In this document: positions 15,966-25,304 of the stretch, piece after piece
Layout of the letters: every line of letters begins with the position of its first letter
Position numbering within the stretch: the stretch's first letter is position 1
DNA from: JACADW01 sp963747985
GTDB lineage: Bacteria > Acidobacteriota > UBA6911
Length of the DNA stretch: 64,000 nucleotides
NCBI GenBank assembly: GCA_963747985.1
Contig: CAVVHG010000002.1
Coordinates: 62,001 to 126,000, forward strand
Reading direction: 5' to 3'
Notes under the pieces: generated by a model
What the model was told of the DNA's origin: nothing
What the model saw: the letters and a program-made list of their open reading frames with translations, nothing else
Database searches by the model: none
Position numbers and translations under genes: made by a program

Positions 15966-17210
15966 GTGAAACGGCGCGTCGTGGTGACTGGCGTTGGTTT
16001 GGTCACAGCCCTTGGCCTCGGGTCTGAAGAGACCTGGCGGTCCCTGGCCGGAGGTGTATCGGGCGTCGGCCCAATCACCCGCTTCGACGCCGCGCAGTTT
16101 CCCACGAGGATTGCCGCGGAGGTGAAGAACTTCGACCCTACCGTCTTCATCGAACGCAAGGAAGCGAGGAAGATGGATGCCTTCATCCACTACGCGCTGG
16201 CTGCCGCGGAGTTCGCGATGAAGGATGCGGCCATGGCGCGGTTGCAGCCTCCCGAGTCGGAGAGGACCGGCGTCGTCATCGGTTCGGGAATCGGCGGGTT
16301 CCGCACGATCGAAACCGAGCACGAAACCCTGCTCAAACAGGGGCCCAAGCGCGTTTCCCCGTTTTTCATACCGTCGAGCATAGTCAACCTCGCGGCTGGG
16401 CATGTCTCGATAAGATTCGGCGCCACCGGCCCGAACTCCGCTCCGTGCACCGCCTGTGCGGCTGGAAGCCATGCGATCGGCGACTCCTTCAAGATAATCC
16501 AGCGTGGGGATGCCGACGTCATGATCACAGGAGGCAGCGAGGCCGCCATCACGCCGCTCGCGGTCGCCGGTTTCGATGCCCTGAAGGCACTCTCCACCAG
16601 GAACGATGAGCCGACCAGGGCGAGCCGGCCCTTTGATCGCGAGCGCGATGGTTTCGTTCTCGGTGAAGGAGCCGGTATCCTCGTCCTCGAGGAGCTCGAG
16701 CACGCCACCAGTCGGGGCGCGAGAATCTATGCAGAGGTCGTCGGCTACGGAATGTCGGGCGACGCACATCACATCACTGCGCCGCCGCCGGACGGAGATG
16801 GTGCAGTGCGGGCCATGCGAATGACCCTGCGCGATGCGGGGGTCGGACCGGACCAGGTTGATTACGTGAACGCCCATGGGACCTCGACGCCGCCAAACGA
16901 CCGGACCGAAACCGCAGCGATCCGCACCGTGTTCGGCGAACATGCCTTCAAGCTCGCGGTCAGTTCCACGAAGTCGATGATCGGGCACCTGCTGGGCGCA
17001 GCCGGCGCCGTCGAGGCCGGCGTTGTGGCGATGTCCATCCGCGCGCAGAAGATACATCCCACCATAAATCTCGACAATCCGGACCCGGATTGCGATCTCG
17101 ACTACGTGCCGCACGTCGCGCGCGAGATGAAGATCCGGTATGCTCTGTCCAATAGTTTTGGGTTCGGTGGAACCAACGCCTGCCTGTTGTTCAAGCGGTT
17201 TGAATCTTGA
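15966..17210 (+). CDS. fabF: 3-oxoacyl-[ACP] synthase II
   Basis: The 414-residue condensing enzyme extends acyl-ACP with malonyl-ACP. The active-site cysteine is Cys164 (CTACAAGSHAIGD); the two catalytic histidines lie in NAHGTSTPPND and KSMIGHLLGAAGA, and the glycine-rich end FGFGGTNACLLF is present. GTG start at 15966. Length and motifs fit FabF rather than FabB or FabH. It closes the yceD-rpmF-plsX-acpP-fabF block; the usual fabH, fabD and fabG are not in the window. Confidence 0.95.
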   Translation: MKRRVVVTGVGLVTALGLGSEETWRSLAGGVSGVGPITRFDAAQFPTRIAAEVKNFDPTVFIERKEARKMDAFIHYALAAAEFAMKDAAMARLQPPESERTGVVIGSGIGGFRTIETEHETLLKQGPKRVSPFFIPSSIVNLAAGHVSIRFGATGPNSAPCTACAAGSHAIGDSFKIIQRGDADVMITGGSEAAITPLAVAGFDALKALSTRNDEPTRASRPFDRERDGFVLGEGAGILVLEELEHATSRGARIYAEVVGYGMSGDAHHITAPPPDGDGAVRAMRMTLRDAGVGPDQVDYVNAHGTSTPPNDRTETAAIRTVFGEHAFKLAVSSTKSMIGHLLGAAGAVEAGVVAMSIRAQKIHPTINLDNPDPDCDLDYVPHVAREMKIRYALSNSFGFGGTNACLLFKRFES

Positions 17211-17324
17211 GAAGGTGCATCCCGCTCGGAATCCGGATTTCTCCCGGAGACTCGGGACTGCGCTTGGTTGCAGCAAGATTCGGCACGGTATGCGGAATCA
17301 CCCGCGTTGATTGGGAGTGAAGTT

Positions 17325-18101
17325 ATGAAGATCGCAGTCTGCGTCAAGTACGTCCCGGACACGGCCATCAGGGTCAAGGTTGCTGCCGACGGCAAGTCCG
17401 TCGATTTGTCCGACGTTGCCTACGTGGTCAATCCGTACGATGAATTCGCCGTCGAGGAGGCACTCCAGATCAAAGAGAAACTTGGAGGCGAGGTTGTGGT
17501 CATCGCGGCCGGGAGTGAGAAGGCCACCGCCGGCCTCCGGACCTGCCTGGCGATGGGCGCGGATAGGGCCATACTCATCCAGGATGACACGTTGGCTACA
17601 GCGGATTCACTCGCTGTGGGTTCTGCGCTTGCCCGCGTCTGCCGCGAACTGGCTCCGGACGTCATTATCTTCGGGAAACACGCCATCGGTGTCGACAACG
17701 GCCAGGTTCCCGCCGTGGTGGCTGAGATCCTGGACGTGCCGCAGGTGTCGGTTGTCGTCAAGCTGGAGGTGCGGGCTGACGGATTCAGGGCGGAGAGGGA
17801 GATCGAAGGGGCGCGAGAAATCGTCGAGGGGAATCTTCCCGCGGTGTTCACCGCCCAGAAGGGGCTCAACAATCCGCGGTACGCCTCCCTGAAGGGAATC
17901 ATGGCGGCCAAGAAGAAGCCGATTGAAACCCGGGCAACTGCCTCGCTGGGCCTGAGCGCAGATGACCTGGCATCGCGTCTTTCGGTCGAGCAGGTCACGC
18001 TGCCGCCACCGCGGCCGCCCGGAAAGATACTGACGGGAGACGCGGCGGAGAGCGCCGGGCAGCTCATCGAGCTGCTGCGCGAAGAAGCCAAGATCATATG
18101 A
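17325..18101 (+). CDS. etfB: Electron transfer flavoprotein beta subunit
   Basis: The 258-residue protein begins MKIAVCVKYVPDTAIRVKV, the standard EtfB opening, with VNPYDEFAVEEALQIKEK, AIGVDNGQVPAVVAEIL and the AMP-binding region. TTGGGAGTGAAG lies just before ATG 17325. With EtfA it carries electrons from acyl-CoA and similar dehydrogenases to the quinone pool. No acyl-CoA dehydrogenase or ETF-quinone oxidoreductase lies nearby. Confidence 0.94.
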   Translation: MKIAVCVKYVPDTAIRVKVAADGKSVDLSDVAYVVNPYDEFAVEEALQIKEKLGGEVVVIAAGSEKATAGLRTCLAMGADRAILIQDDTLATADSLAVGSALARVCRELAPDVIIFGKHAIGVDNGQVPAVVAEILDVPQVSVVVKLEVRADGFRAEREIEGAREIVEGNLPAVFTAQKGLNNPRYASLKGIMAAKKKPIETRATASLGLSADDLASRLSVEQVTLPPPRPPGKILTGDAAESAGQLIELLREEAKII

Positions 18102-18193
18102 AGTTTGTCCGGCATCGGTCTCACCGGCGGTTGCCGCTTCTGTGAGGCGAACCCGGGGGCGTGCGCAGACAGGGGAGTTCAGACGGAGGAATC

Positions 18194-19177
18194 ATGACGC
18201 AGGGAATACTGGTTTTTGTTGAGGAGCGGCAGGGGACGCTGAAGAAGTCTTCACTGGAGGCGCTGTGCGCCGCTCGCGGTCTTGCGGATACCTTGAAAGA
18301 GTCTGTGACCGCGTTCTATATCGGAACGGCTGATCCGTCGGCTCAGCTGGGGCAGCACGGTGCTGACCGGGTGATTCTGGCGCGCCATGACCTCCTCGCT
18401 GCCTATTCCGCAGAAGCCTTTGCAGCGGCGCTCGTTGAAACCTGCAGCCATGTCAGTCCCCGCATCGTTCTCGGCGCGGCCACCGCGATGGGACGGGATT
18501 TTCTCCCCAGGGCCGCCGCACGCCTTCGTGCCGGGCTGGCGCAGGATTGCACCGAGGTCCGGATCGTCGAGGGGAGCCGGTTGGAATGTGTGCGGCCCAT
18601 TTACGCGGGCAAGGCGCTTGCCCGTGTCAGGCCGCTGTCGGTTCCCGCCATGGCCACTCTGAGACCGAACGTGTTTTCAGTGCGCGCGCCGGATGCGACG
18701 CGCGCCGCGACGGTTGAGGAGTTCGCCCCGTCGCTCGAGCCCTCGAAGGTGCGCGCCAGGACTGTCGGGGTGGTGACCGGGGCAGGCCAGAAGATCGAAC
18801 TGACCGAAGCCTCGATCATTGTATCGGGCGGCAGAGGGATGAAAGGCCCCGAGAACTTCGCGATGCTTCAGGAACTGGCCGACGCTCTGGGAGGCGCAAT
18901 GGGTGCGTCGCGGGCCGCTGTGGACGCGGGATGGATCGACCACCAGCACCAGGTCGGACAGACCGGGAAAACGGTCTCGCCGACGCTCTACATTGCCTGC
19001 GGTATCAGCGGGGCTGTGCAGCACCTTGCGGGCATGTCTTCCTCGAAATACGTGGTGGCTATCAATAAGGACTCCGAGGCGCCGATATTCAAGATCGCCG
19101 ATTACGGGATTGTCGGGGATCTCTTTGCGGTCGTACCCGAGCTGACCCGGCAGATCAGGAAGCTCAAGTCCCATTAG
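18194..19177 (+). CDS. etfA: Electron transfer flavoprotein alpha subunit
   Basis: The 327-residue protein carries the FAD-binding C-terminal signature: SGGRGMKGPENFAMLQELAD, VGQTGKTVSPTLYIACGISG and INKDSEAPIFKIADYGIVGD. Domain I (residues 1-190) is complete. GACGGAGGAATC precedes ATG 18194. It follows etfB by 92 bases on the same strand and forms the EtfAB heterodimer. After the stop a CTTTTTTT run occurs at 19180-19189, but no convincing hairpin stands before it. Confidence 0.94.
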   Translation: MTQGILVFVEERQGTLKKSSLEALCAARGLADTLKESVTAFYIGTADPSAQLGQHGADRVILARHDLLAAYSAEAFAAALVETCSHVSPRIVLGAATAMGRDFLPRAAARLRAGLAQDCTEVRIVEGSRLECVRPIYAGKALARVRPLSVPAMATLRPNVFSVRAPDATRAATVEEFAPSLEPSKVRARTVGVVTGAGQKIELTEASIIVSGGRGMKGPENFAMLQELADALGGAMGASRAAVDAGWIDHQHQVGQTGKTVSPTLYIACGISGAVQHLAGMSSSKYVVAINKDSEAPIFKIADYGIVGDLFAVVPELTRQIRKLKSH

Positions 19178-19313
19178 CCTCTTTTTTTGCGGACAGGTCC
19201 CGAGACTGCAAGGAGGCGGGTGCCGCCGGGTGGCAGTGCGTGTATCCCGTGTCTGCCCGGTTCCCCATGATCCCCTCGGACCCTGTGCTATACTTGCCTA
19301 AATCCTTGAGTGC

Positions 19314-21671
19314 ATGATGCCTACCCTTTCAAGAGTCGGAAAGCGGGAAGGTCCTTCCAGATCCTGGCTGCGCGATAGTTTCGACAACCTGCGCTGCAGG
19401 CTGACCTGGGCAGACGCCCTCGCCGGCGTCGGGTTGTCCCTGCTGATCGCTGTCCTTCTGACGGGCTTCCGGTTCCAACGCATCCCCGATTACCGGGTGG
19501 GAACGGTCGCCGCGCACGAGGTCAGGGCGCCGCAGAACATAGTCTACGAAGAGGTGGACGCAACAGAACGGAATCGCGCCGCTGCAATGGCTGCCGTTCC
19601 TGCGGTCTATGAGCTGGATTGGCAGATGATCGACGCCAGGGAACAGGACGTGGCGAGATACTTCTCCGCGGCGCGCGCACTGCTGGTCGAGCGCAAGATC
19701 CCTGCGACGGGGCCGATTCCCAAGGACAAAGAGGGTGAAGTGCTGGTCGAGTTGGAGACCCTCGGCGGAGGGAGTGTCCCTCCCGCCTCCTTGCCGGTGC
19801 TTCTTAAGTACAGGTTCTCCGTCGCGCTGGAAGGCCAGCTCGTCAAGACACTCGATGCCCTTCTGCGCGGCGGGATCGTTGCCGACAAAGCCCTGTTTCT
19901 CGAGGATCAGCGGACGGGCGTCGTCCTCCGGGACGGTGTCTCGCCCGTGGAGCGGCCGCTGGCGGAAGGATACAGGGCCCGCGACACCCGGGATGCCCGT
20001 GCGCATCTCAGCCAATTCGCACTCGAGTTCTACAGCCTGCCTGCGCAGGACCGCGAGCGAGTGCTCGCCTACCTCCAGGGGCTCCTGGCCCCGACCCTCC
20101 TGCCGCGGGAGGAGGAATCCCGCCGCCGCCGGGCGGCTGCTGCGTCGCGGGTCCCGCCTGTCGAGGTGCGCATCAACCAGGGCACCGTGATCGTGCGGAG
20201 CGGTGAGGAGGTCACACCGGCCGTCGCCAAGCAGTTGGACGCCCTGCGCAACGCTCAGCGGCCGCGGTCGATTGCCCGGCAGGCGGTCGGCTTTCTGTTC
20301 TTCACGCTGGTCCTGGCCTACGCGGTCTGGCGCTACTTTGTCTATTACCAGACGCGCCATCGCCAGATAAGAAACCACACCTTGCTCATCCTGCTGGTCC
20401 TGATCAGTGTCCTGCTGGTCGTGAGACTCATGACGGGGCTCGCCGACTTCCTGAGCGATCGGCTTGCCGTCGATGCCTTCCGGGATCCTCTGAACCTGTG
20501 TTACGCGATTCCGTTCGCGGCGGGCGCCATGCTGATCACGCTGCTGGTGGACACCGCCTTCGGGTTCTTTTTTTCGATGATGCTCAGCGTGCTTGTCGGA
20601 CTCTACTACGGCGATGCCCAGATGGCCTCCTACACTCTTCTGGGAAGCCTGACCGCGATTTACAGCGTCCGCCAGTACAAGGATCGGGCAGCGATAGTGA
20701 AGGCAGGCTTGACGGTGGGTCTGGTCAACATTGTGAGTGTGCTCGCGATCGAGTTGCTGCGGCAACCCCCGTTGACGCTACCGGATTTTGCGCCCCAGGC
20801 CGGTTTCGCCTATCTCGGGGGAATCCTGGCGTCGGCGATGGTTTCCATGATGCTTCCCGCACTGGAATCACTGTTCAAGATTACGACCGACATTCGCCTG
20901 CTCGAGTCGTCCAACCTCAACACACCGGTTTTGCGGCGTCTCTCGGTGGAAGCTCCCGGGACCTACCATCACAGCCTGATGGTCGGCACCCTCGCGGAGG
21001 CGGCGGCGGAGGCGATCGGGGCCAACCCGCTTGTCGTACGTGTGGGTGCCTACTATCACGACATCGGCAAAATGCTCAGGCCCGAGTATTTCGTCGAGAA
21101 TCAGGTACATGGTCCCAACGCGCATGAGACCCTCTCGCCGAACATGAGTTCCCTTATCATCGCCAGCCATGTCAAGGACGGTCTGGCCATGGCCAAGGAA
21201 CTCCGGCTGGCTCAAGTTATCCAGGAGATAATCCCGCAGCACCATGGGACTCGGGTGATGACCTACTTCTATCACAAGGCAAAGGGCTCTGCCGAAGGGA
21301 AGAACGGTGAAGTAGTCGAGGCCGACTTCCGGTACCCGGGACCCAAGCCGAAAAGCCGGGAAGCAGCGATCGTCATGATGGCCGACGCCGTCGAAGCGGC
21401 TTCGCGCTCCCTGTCGGATCCGACGGCTGCCCAGATACAGGGAATGATCCGGCGTTTGATGGAGGCCATCCTCGAAGACAATCAATTCGATGAGTGTGAC
21501 ATCACCCTGCGCGACATTCGGATCGTGGAGGAGAGCTTTTTCAAAACGCTGACGGGCGTCTACCATCGGCGCCGCGTGGACTACCCGGGATATGACTTCA
21601 GAGAATCCGGAAACGGGGCGGAGAGGGCAACGGTTCAGGGTACAGGTGTCCAACCGGCAAAGGCGGTTTAG
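19314..21671 (+). CDS. 7TM-HD phosphodiesterase, PgpH-like
   Basis: The 785-residue membrane protein has an N-terminal helix (near residue 40), a large extracytoplasmic 7TMR-HDED domain (about 60-320), seven predicted helices (about 325-520), and a C-terminal HD domain with YHHSLMVGTLAEAAAEAIG and YYHDIGKM. This is the layout of PgpH, which degrades cyclic di-AMP, and of YqfF homologues. Tandem ATG codons at 19314 and 19317 make the exact start uncertain. The 3' end overlaps ybeY by 80 bases, the conserved pgpH-ybeY neighbourhood. An extended -10 TGCTATACT at 19286-19294 may be its promoter. Confidence 0.88.
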   Translation: MMPTLSRVGKREGPSRSWLRDSFDNLRCRLTWADALAGVGLSLLIAVLLTGFRFQRIPDYRVGTVAAHEVRAPQNIVYEEVDATERNRAAAMAAVPAVYELDWQMIDAREQDVARYFSAARALLVERKIPATGPIPKDKEGEVLVELETLGGGSVPPASLPVLLKYRFSVALEGQLVKTLDALLRGGIVADKALFLEDQRTGVVLRDGVSPVERPLAEGYRARDTRDARAHLSQFALEFYSLPAQDRERVLAYLQGLLAPTLLPREEESRRRRAAAASRVPPVEVRINQGTVIVRSGEEVTPAVAKQLDALRNAQRPRSIARQAVGFLFFTLVLAYAVWRYFVYYQTRHRQIRNHTLLILLVLISVLLVVRLMTGLADFLSDRLAVDAFRDPLNLCYAIPFAAGAMLITLLVDTAFGFFFSMMLSVLVGLYYGDAQMASYTLLGSLTAIYSVRQYKDRAAIVKAGLTVGLVNIVSVLAIELLRQPPLTLPDFAPQAGFAYLGGILASAMVSMMLPALESLFKITTDIRLLESSNLNTPVLRRLSVEAPGTYHHSLMVGTLAEAAAEAIGANPLVVRVGAYYHDIGKMLRPEYFVENQVHGPNAHETLSPNMSSLIIASHVKDGLAMAKELRLAQVIQEIIPQHHGTRVMTYFYHKAKGSAEGKNGEVVEADFRYPGPKPKSREAAIVMMADAVEAASRSLSDPTAAQIQGMIRRLMEAILEDNQFDECDITLRDIRIVEESFFKTLTGVYHRRRVDYPGYDFRESGNGAERATVQGTGVQPAKAV

Positions 21672-22095
21672 GATCGGTACGGGTTCCATCAGATCATTCT
21701 GTGCCGGCATCCTCGACGCCCTCGGCGCGGAGGCTTGCGAGGTATCTGTCGTCCTGGTGGGCGACAGGACGATGCGGGACCTGAATCGTCGGTTTCGCGG
21801 AAGGGACTGCACCACCGACGTCCTGAGCTTCGAGTACGGTGGCACGGGTGAGAGCGGAGTGCCTCTTCCGGGTGAGATCGTAATCTCTCCCGCAACCGCT
21901 CTGCGCCAGGCGCTTCGCTGGCGCAGCACCCACGACCGCGAGCTGCGTCGACTGCTGGTACACGGCATGCTTCATCTTCTCGGATACGATCACACCGTCG
22001 ATAGAGGCGAACATCTCGCCGTGCAGCGGCGACTGCTGCGCCGGCGGTTCGCGTCGTGTGGACCCGCAACCGTGGAAGGGAAGAGGGGCCGATGA
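21592..22095 (+). CDS. ybeY: Endoribonuclease/rRNA maturation factor YbeY
   Basis: The zinc-site motif HGMLHLLGYDH supplies His124, His128 and His134, and TTDVLSFEY is the conserved strand before it. YbeY acts in 16S rRNA 3'-end maturation and ribosome quality control. The first ATG (21592) lies 80 bases inside the preceding gene; a GTG at 21646 (VSNRQRRFRI), where the conserved domain starts, is a credible alternative. The stop overlaps the next ATG (ATGA). Confidence 0.92.
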   Translation: MTSENPETGRRGQRFRVQVSNRQRRFRIGTGSIRSFCAGILDALGAEACEVSVVLVGDRTMRDLNRRFRGRDCTTDVLSFEYGGTGESGVPLPGEIVISPATALRQALRWRSTHDRELRRLLVHGMLHLLGYDHTVDRGEHLAVQRRLLRRRFASCGPATVEGKRGR

Positions 22096-23384
22096 ATGTC
22101 GAGATCCTGGAACTTGCGCTCATCGGGTTCTGCATCGCGTTCGTGTTCCTTCTGTCGCTCGTTGAAACAGCCCTCACGCAGTCCAGCCAACTTACATTGA
22201 GAATGGTTCTCGAGCGTGAGGACAAACCTCCGACGCCCTTGATGAACCTGATCATGGAAGATCCGATTCAGGTTTTGATGCCTCTGCACGTCGGAACGCA
22301 GTTCGCCACGATCACAATTGCGATAGCGACGACCCATCTTTGCCTGGAGCGGTGGGGGGGCTGGGGAGTGGTTTTTGCGCTCCCGATCGTCATCGCGGTT
22401 TCCCTGGCCTTTCGCCAGCTCGTACCGCGGCTTCTTACGCAGAACGACCCGGAGCGGACGGCATTCCGGCTGCTCCGTCTCTACAGCCCGCTCCACGCAG
22501 TGCTTGGCTCCATTGCCGGCCCGCTGTCCCGGGTGCTCAGCTGGTTCAAGCAAGAGCCCGAACCGGCGGCTGCGGGATCTGAGCTGGCTGCCGAAGAGAC
22601 GGCGGGTGAAGAGTTCCAGGCCTACCTCGATATCGGTGAGGACGAGGGTATCATCAAAAGAGATGACAGCAAGCTCATCCAGTCGGTGGTGGAGTTCGGG
22701 GGCACGCTCACACGGGAGGTGATGACGCCGAGAACCGAGATCGTCGCCTGCGATGAAAAATCCACTGTCGGCCAGCTGCGCGATATGATGGTGCGCCACA
22801 GGCATTCAAGGATACCCATCTACCGGGGGGACCTCGACCATATCGTCGGTGTCGCGCACATTCGCCAGCTCCTGGCGGCCTATGTCCCCGGCAGAGATTC
22901 TGACCCCGTTACGGGAGTGATGCATCCCGCATTCTTCGTGCCCGAGACGAAGCCGGTTTCCTCTCTCCTCAAGGAAATGCAGCAGCGGGGTGACCAGGCC
23001 GCCGTCGTGATCGATGAATTCGGCGGAGTCTCGGGGATCGCCACGATGAAAGATCTCCTCGAGGAAATCGTAGGGGAGATCCGCGACGAGGATCAGGCGG
23101 CTGTGGTGGAGATCGCGGAGGAAGGGCCATCGAGTTTCATTTTCAGGGGTGGCGCGGAATTGGATCGTCTGCGCGAGCTGGCAGGCAGGAAGTTCGAAGG
23201 CTATGACAGCTCGACCGTCGCAGGGCTGGTGGTTGCGTTTCTCGGGCGCGTCCCGGCGCCGGGCGAAGAGTTCGATATCGAGGATGTCCGCTTCCGGATT
23301 CTGGAGGCTGACCGAAAAAGGGTGCGCCGGATCCGTGTCCGCCTTCCTGCTTCCGCCGCGGAGACGCCGCAGGCGCAGAGCTGA
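22092..23384 (+). CDS. CNNM/CorC-type hemolysin-family protein
   Basis: The 430-residue protein has an N-terminal DUF21 membrane domain with about three helices (residues 1-130), a pair of CBS domains (about 205-330; TREVMTPRTEIVAC and GVMHPAFFVPETKPVSSLL) and a C-terminal CorC_HlyC domain (DEFGGVSGIATMKDLLEEIVGEI). Members are linked to Mg2+ or Co2+ efflux rather than true hemolysis. It overlaps ybeY by 4 bases, the same order seen in many bacteria (pgpH-ybeY-corC). Start at ATG 22092 with GAAGAGGGG upstream. Confidence 0.9.
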   Translation: MNVEILELALIGFCIAFVFLLSLVETALTQSSQLTLRMVLEREDKPPTPLMNLIMEDPIQVLMPLHVGTQFATITIAIATTHLCLERWGGWGVVFALPIVIAVSLAFRQLVPRLLTQNDPERTAFRLLRLYSPLHAVLGSIAGPLSRVLSWFKQEPEPAAAGSELAAEETAGEEFQAYLDIGEDEGIIKRDDSKLIQSVVEFGGTLTREVMTPRTEIVACDEKSTVGQLRDMMVRHRHSRIPIYRGDLDHIVGVAHIRQLLAAYVPGRDSDPVTGVMHPAFFVPETKPVSSLLKEMQQRGDQAAVVIDEFGGVSGIATMKDLLEEIVGEIRDEDQAAVVEIAEEGPSSFIFRGGAELDRLRELAGRKFEGYDSSTVAGLVVAFLGRVPAPGEEFDIEDVRFRILEADRKRVRRIRVRLPASAAETPQAQS

Positions 23385-23458
23385 TGATATGAATCCAGCC
23401 CGGATATCGATCATGCTCCGCGCACGCTGCGCCTCAGCGGTTAGTGGCCTGATCGCCC

Positions 23459-24643
23459 ATGCCTGCTGAAGACCGAAAGTTCATGCTGGAGGCGTTGGAA
23501 CTCGCGAGGCGTGGAGTGGGCCTCGCTTCGCCTAACCCGACGGTCGGATGCGTGATTGTACGGGAGGGTTCGATCATCGGGCGTGGTTTTCACGAGTACG
23601 GGCTCATGGACCACGCGGAGGTGCGCGCCGTCCGCGAAGCGGGTCGCCGGGTGCGGGGAGCCACTGCCTATGTCACGCTCGAGCCTTGCTGTCACCACGG
23701 ACGGACGCCTCCGTGCGCCGATCTGCTCGTTCGATCGGGCGTCTCACGCGTTGTCGTCGCCGCGCGAGATCCGAACCCGCAGGTTAACGGCCGGGGCATC
23801 GATCGGATCCGCGCAGCGGGGATCCCGGTGGATATCGGGATCCTTCGCAGCCGGGCCGAGAGGATCATCGAGCCCTTTGCCTGTCACGTGACAACCGGGC
23901 GCCCGCTGGTCGTGGCCAAAGCCGGCATGACTCTGGACGGACGCATCGGCTTGCGCGGCCAGGGGCGCCTGCACATCACCTCGCCCGAGGCGGCACAATT
24001 CACGCAGGCCCTGCGCCACGAGCTGGACGCCTTGCTGGTAGGAGTCGGCACCGTACTGGAAGATGACCCGGAGTTGACCTGCCGGGGCACGATGCCGAGA
24101 GGCCGCGGCCTGATCCGCGTCATCCTGGACAGCCGGCTGAGGACGCCGCAGACCGCGCGAGTCCTCGCCGACACATCAAACCCTGTGCTCTTCTACTGCG
24201 CTGCCGATGCGGGGGTGCAACGCCGGCGCCGCCTCGAGGGACGCGGAGCCGAGGTGGTTGTAGTCCCGCGATCCAGGGGGAGGCTGTCGCTGGGCCATGT
24301 ACTCGAGGATCTCGGTCGCCGAGATGTTCTCGGCCTCTTGGTGGAGGGGGGGAGCTCGATCCACTGGTCCTTTCTCTCACTGGGAGCCGTGGACAAGTTC
24401 TACTTCATCCTCTCGCCATCGCTGCTTGGAGGCCGGAAGGCGGTACCCGTAGTCGGCGGCAGCGGATTCTCCGATCTCGCAACAGCGCCCCGGTTCAACA
24501 TCGCACGAATCAGCCGCATGGGCGGAGATGTCATACTCGAGGCGTACCCGAGCTGTTCCAGGTCAATCATCTCACCCTGGCTTCGTTCAGGAGCGCACCC
24601 ATATTCCGGGCGACCATCCCGCCCGCCATCGCCGCGGAAATGA
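23459..24643 (+). CDS. ribD: Bifunctional riboflavin deaminase/reductase RibD
   Basis: RibD carries out two riboflavin steps: deamination of the pyrimidine and NADPH reduction of the ribosyl chain. The deaminase domain has the zinc site His52-Ala-Glu54 with Cys77 and Cys86 (LEPCCHHGRTPPC). The reductase domain begins near residue 150 (PLVVAKAGMTLDGRIG). The family's usual end is near MGGDVILEAY (residue about 365); the last 30 residues run antisense through the 3' end of thiE, giving a 77-base convergent overlap, and look non-conserved. No FMN riboswitch is visible upstream, and ribE, ribBA and ribH are not here. Confidence 0.93.
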   Translation: MPAEDRKFMLEALELARRGVGLASPNPTVGCVIVREGSIIGRGFHEYGLMDHAEVRAVREAGRRVRGATAYVTLEPCCHHGRTPPCADLLVRSGVSRVVVAARDPNPQVNGRGIDRIRAAGIPVDIGILRSRAERIIEPFACHVTTGRPLVVAKAGMTLDGRIGLRGQGRLHITSPEAAQFTQALRHELDALLVGVGTVLEDDPELTCRGTMPRGRGLIRVILDSRLRTPQTARVLADTSNPVLFYCAADAGVQRRRRLEGRGAEVVVVPRSRGRLSLGHVLEDLGRRDVLGLLVEGGSSIHWSFLSLGAVDKFYFILSPSLLGGRKAVPVVGGSGFSDLATAPRFNIARISRMGGDVILEAYPSCSRSIISPWLRSGAHPYSGRPSRPPSPRK

Positions 24644-25196
24644 CCGCGGCGCTCGTCGCCCCGGCTTCCAGTACCTCGCGAATCTTTCCGGCACCGATAC
24701 CGCCGATCGCCACGACCGGCCAAACTGCTGCGGCACAGGCGGCCCTCAGCCGGCGCACACCGGCAACCGGGGATGCCGCGTCTTTCGTCGAGGTCGCATA
24801 GACAGGGCCAAAGCCGATATAGTCGATCGGGAGCCCCGCTGAAGCATGCACCTGGCGGAGGTTGTGCGTGGAGAGCCCGATGACCCGTTTGCGCCCCATC
24901 AATGTCCTGGCCGCCGCGGCGGGCAGGTCGTCCTGGCCCAGGTGAACCGCATGCGCGCCGCAGCAGAGCGCAAGGTCGCACCGGTCGTTCACGATCAGCT
25001 CTACACCGCGTGCCACGGCGAACTCGACGCACCGCCGCAGATCGGCGAGAAGTTCGTCGAGCGGGGTTTCTTTGTCGCGGATCTGTACGAGAGTCGCCCC
25101 ACCCCTCACCAGCTCCTTCAGGATCTCAAGATGGCTGTTCAATCCCGACAGCCGCTTGTCGGTGATCGGGTAGACCGGCGGAAGCTGCAACTTCAT
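24567..25196 (-). CDS. thiE: Thiamine-phosphate synthase
   Basis: The 209-residue TIM barrel couples the thiazole and pyrimidine halves of thiamine. Motifs: TLVQIRDKET, LIVNDRCDLAL, HAVHLGQDDLP, GLSTHNLRQV, YIGFGPVYATSTKD and PVVAIGGIGAGKI. It is a single minus-strand gene whose end overlaps ribD. I searched the 5' side for the CTGAGA core of a TPP riboswitch and did not find it, so regulation by thiamine at this site is not evident. Confidence 0.94.
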   Translation of the reverse strand: MKLQLPPVYPITDKRLSGLNSHLEILKELVRGGATLVQIRDKETPLDELLADLRRCVEFAVARGVELIVNDRCDLALCCGAHAVHLGQDDLPAAAARTLMGRKRVIGLSTHNLRQVHASAGLPIDYIGFGPVYATSTKDAASPVAGVRRLRAACAAAVWPVVAIGGIGAGKIREVLEAGATSAAVISAAMAGGMVARNMGALLNEARVR

Positions 25197-25304
25197 GCGT
25201 CCTCCAGGCGGACCTGTTCGCAGGTCGGTATTCGCATTGGGAATCGAGATTATCGTTCATCGAGGCAGGCAGAATCCCGCGGGGCGAAGTCCTGCCGATC
25301 GGCG

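Noticed and set aside
23385..23458. Possible FMN riboswitch before ribD
   Set aside because: The gap is only 74 bases and lacks the conserved RFN elements.
25197..25304. Possible TPP riboswitch before thiE
   Set aside because: The conserved CTGAGA and downstream core sequences are not present.
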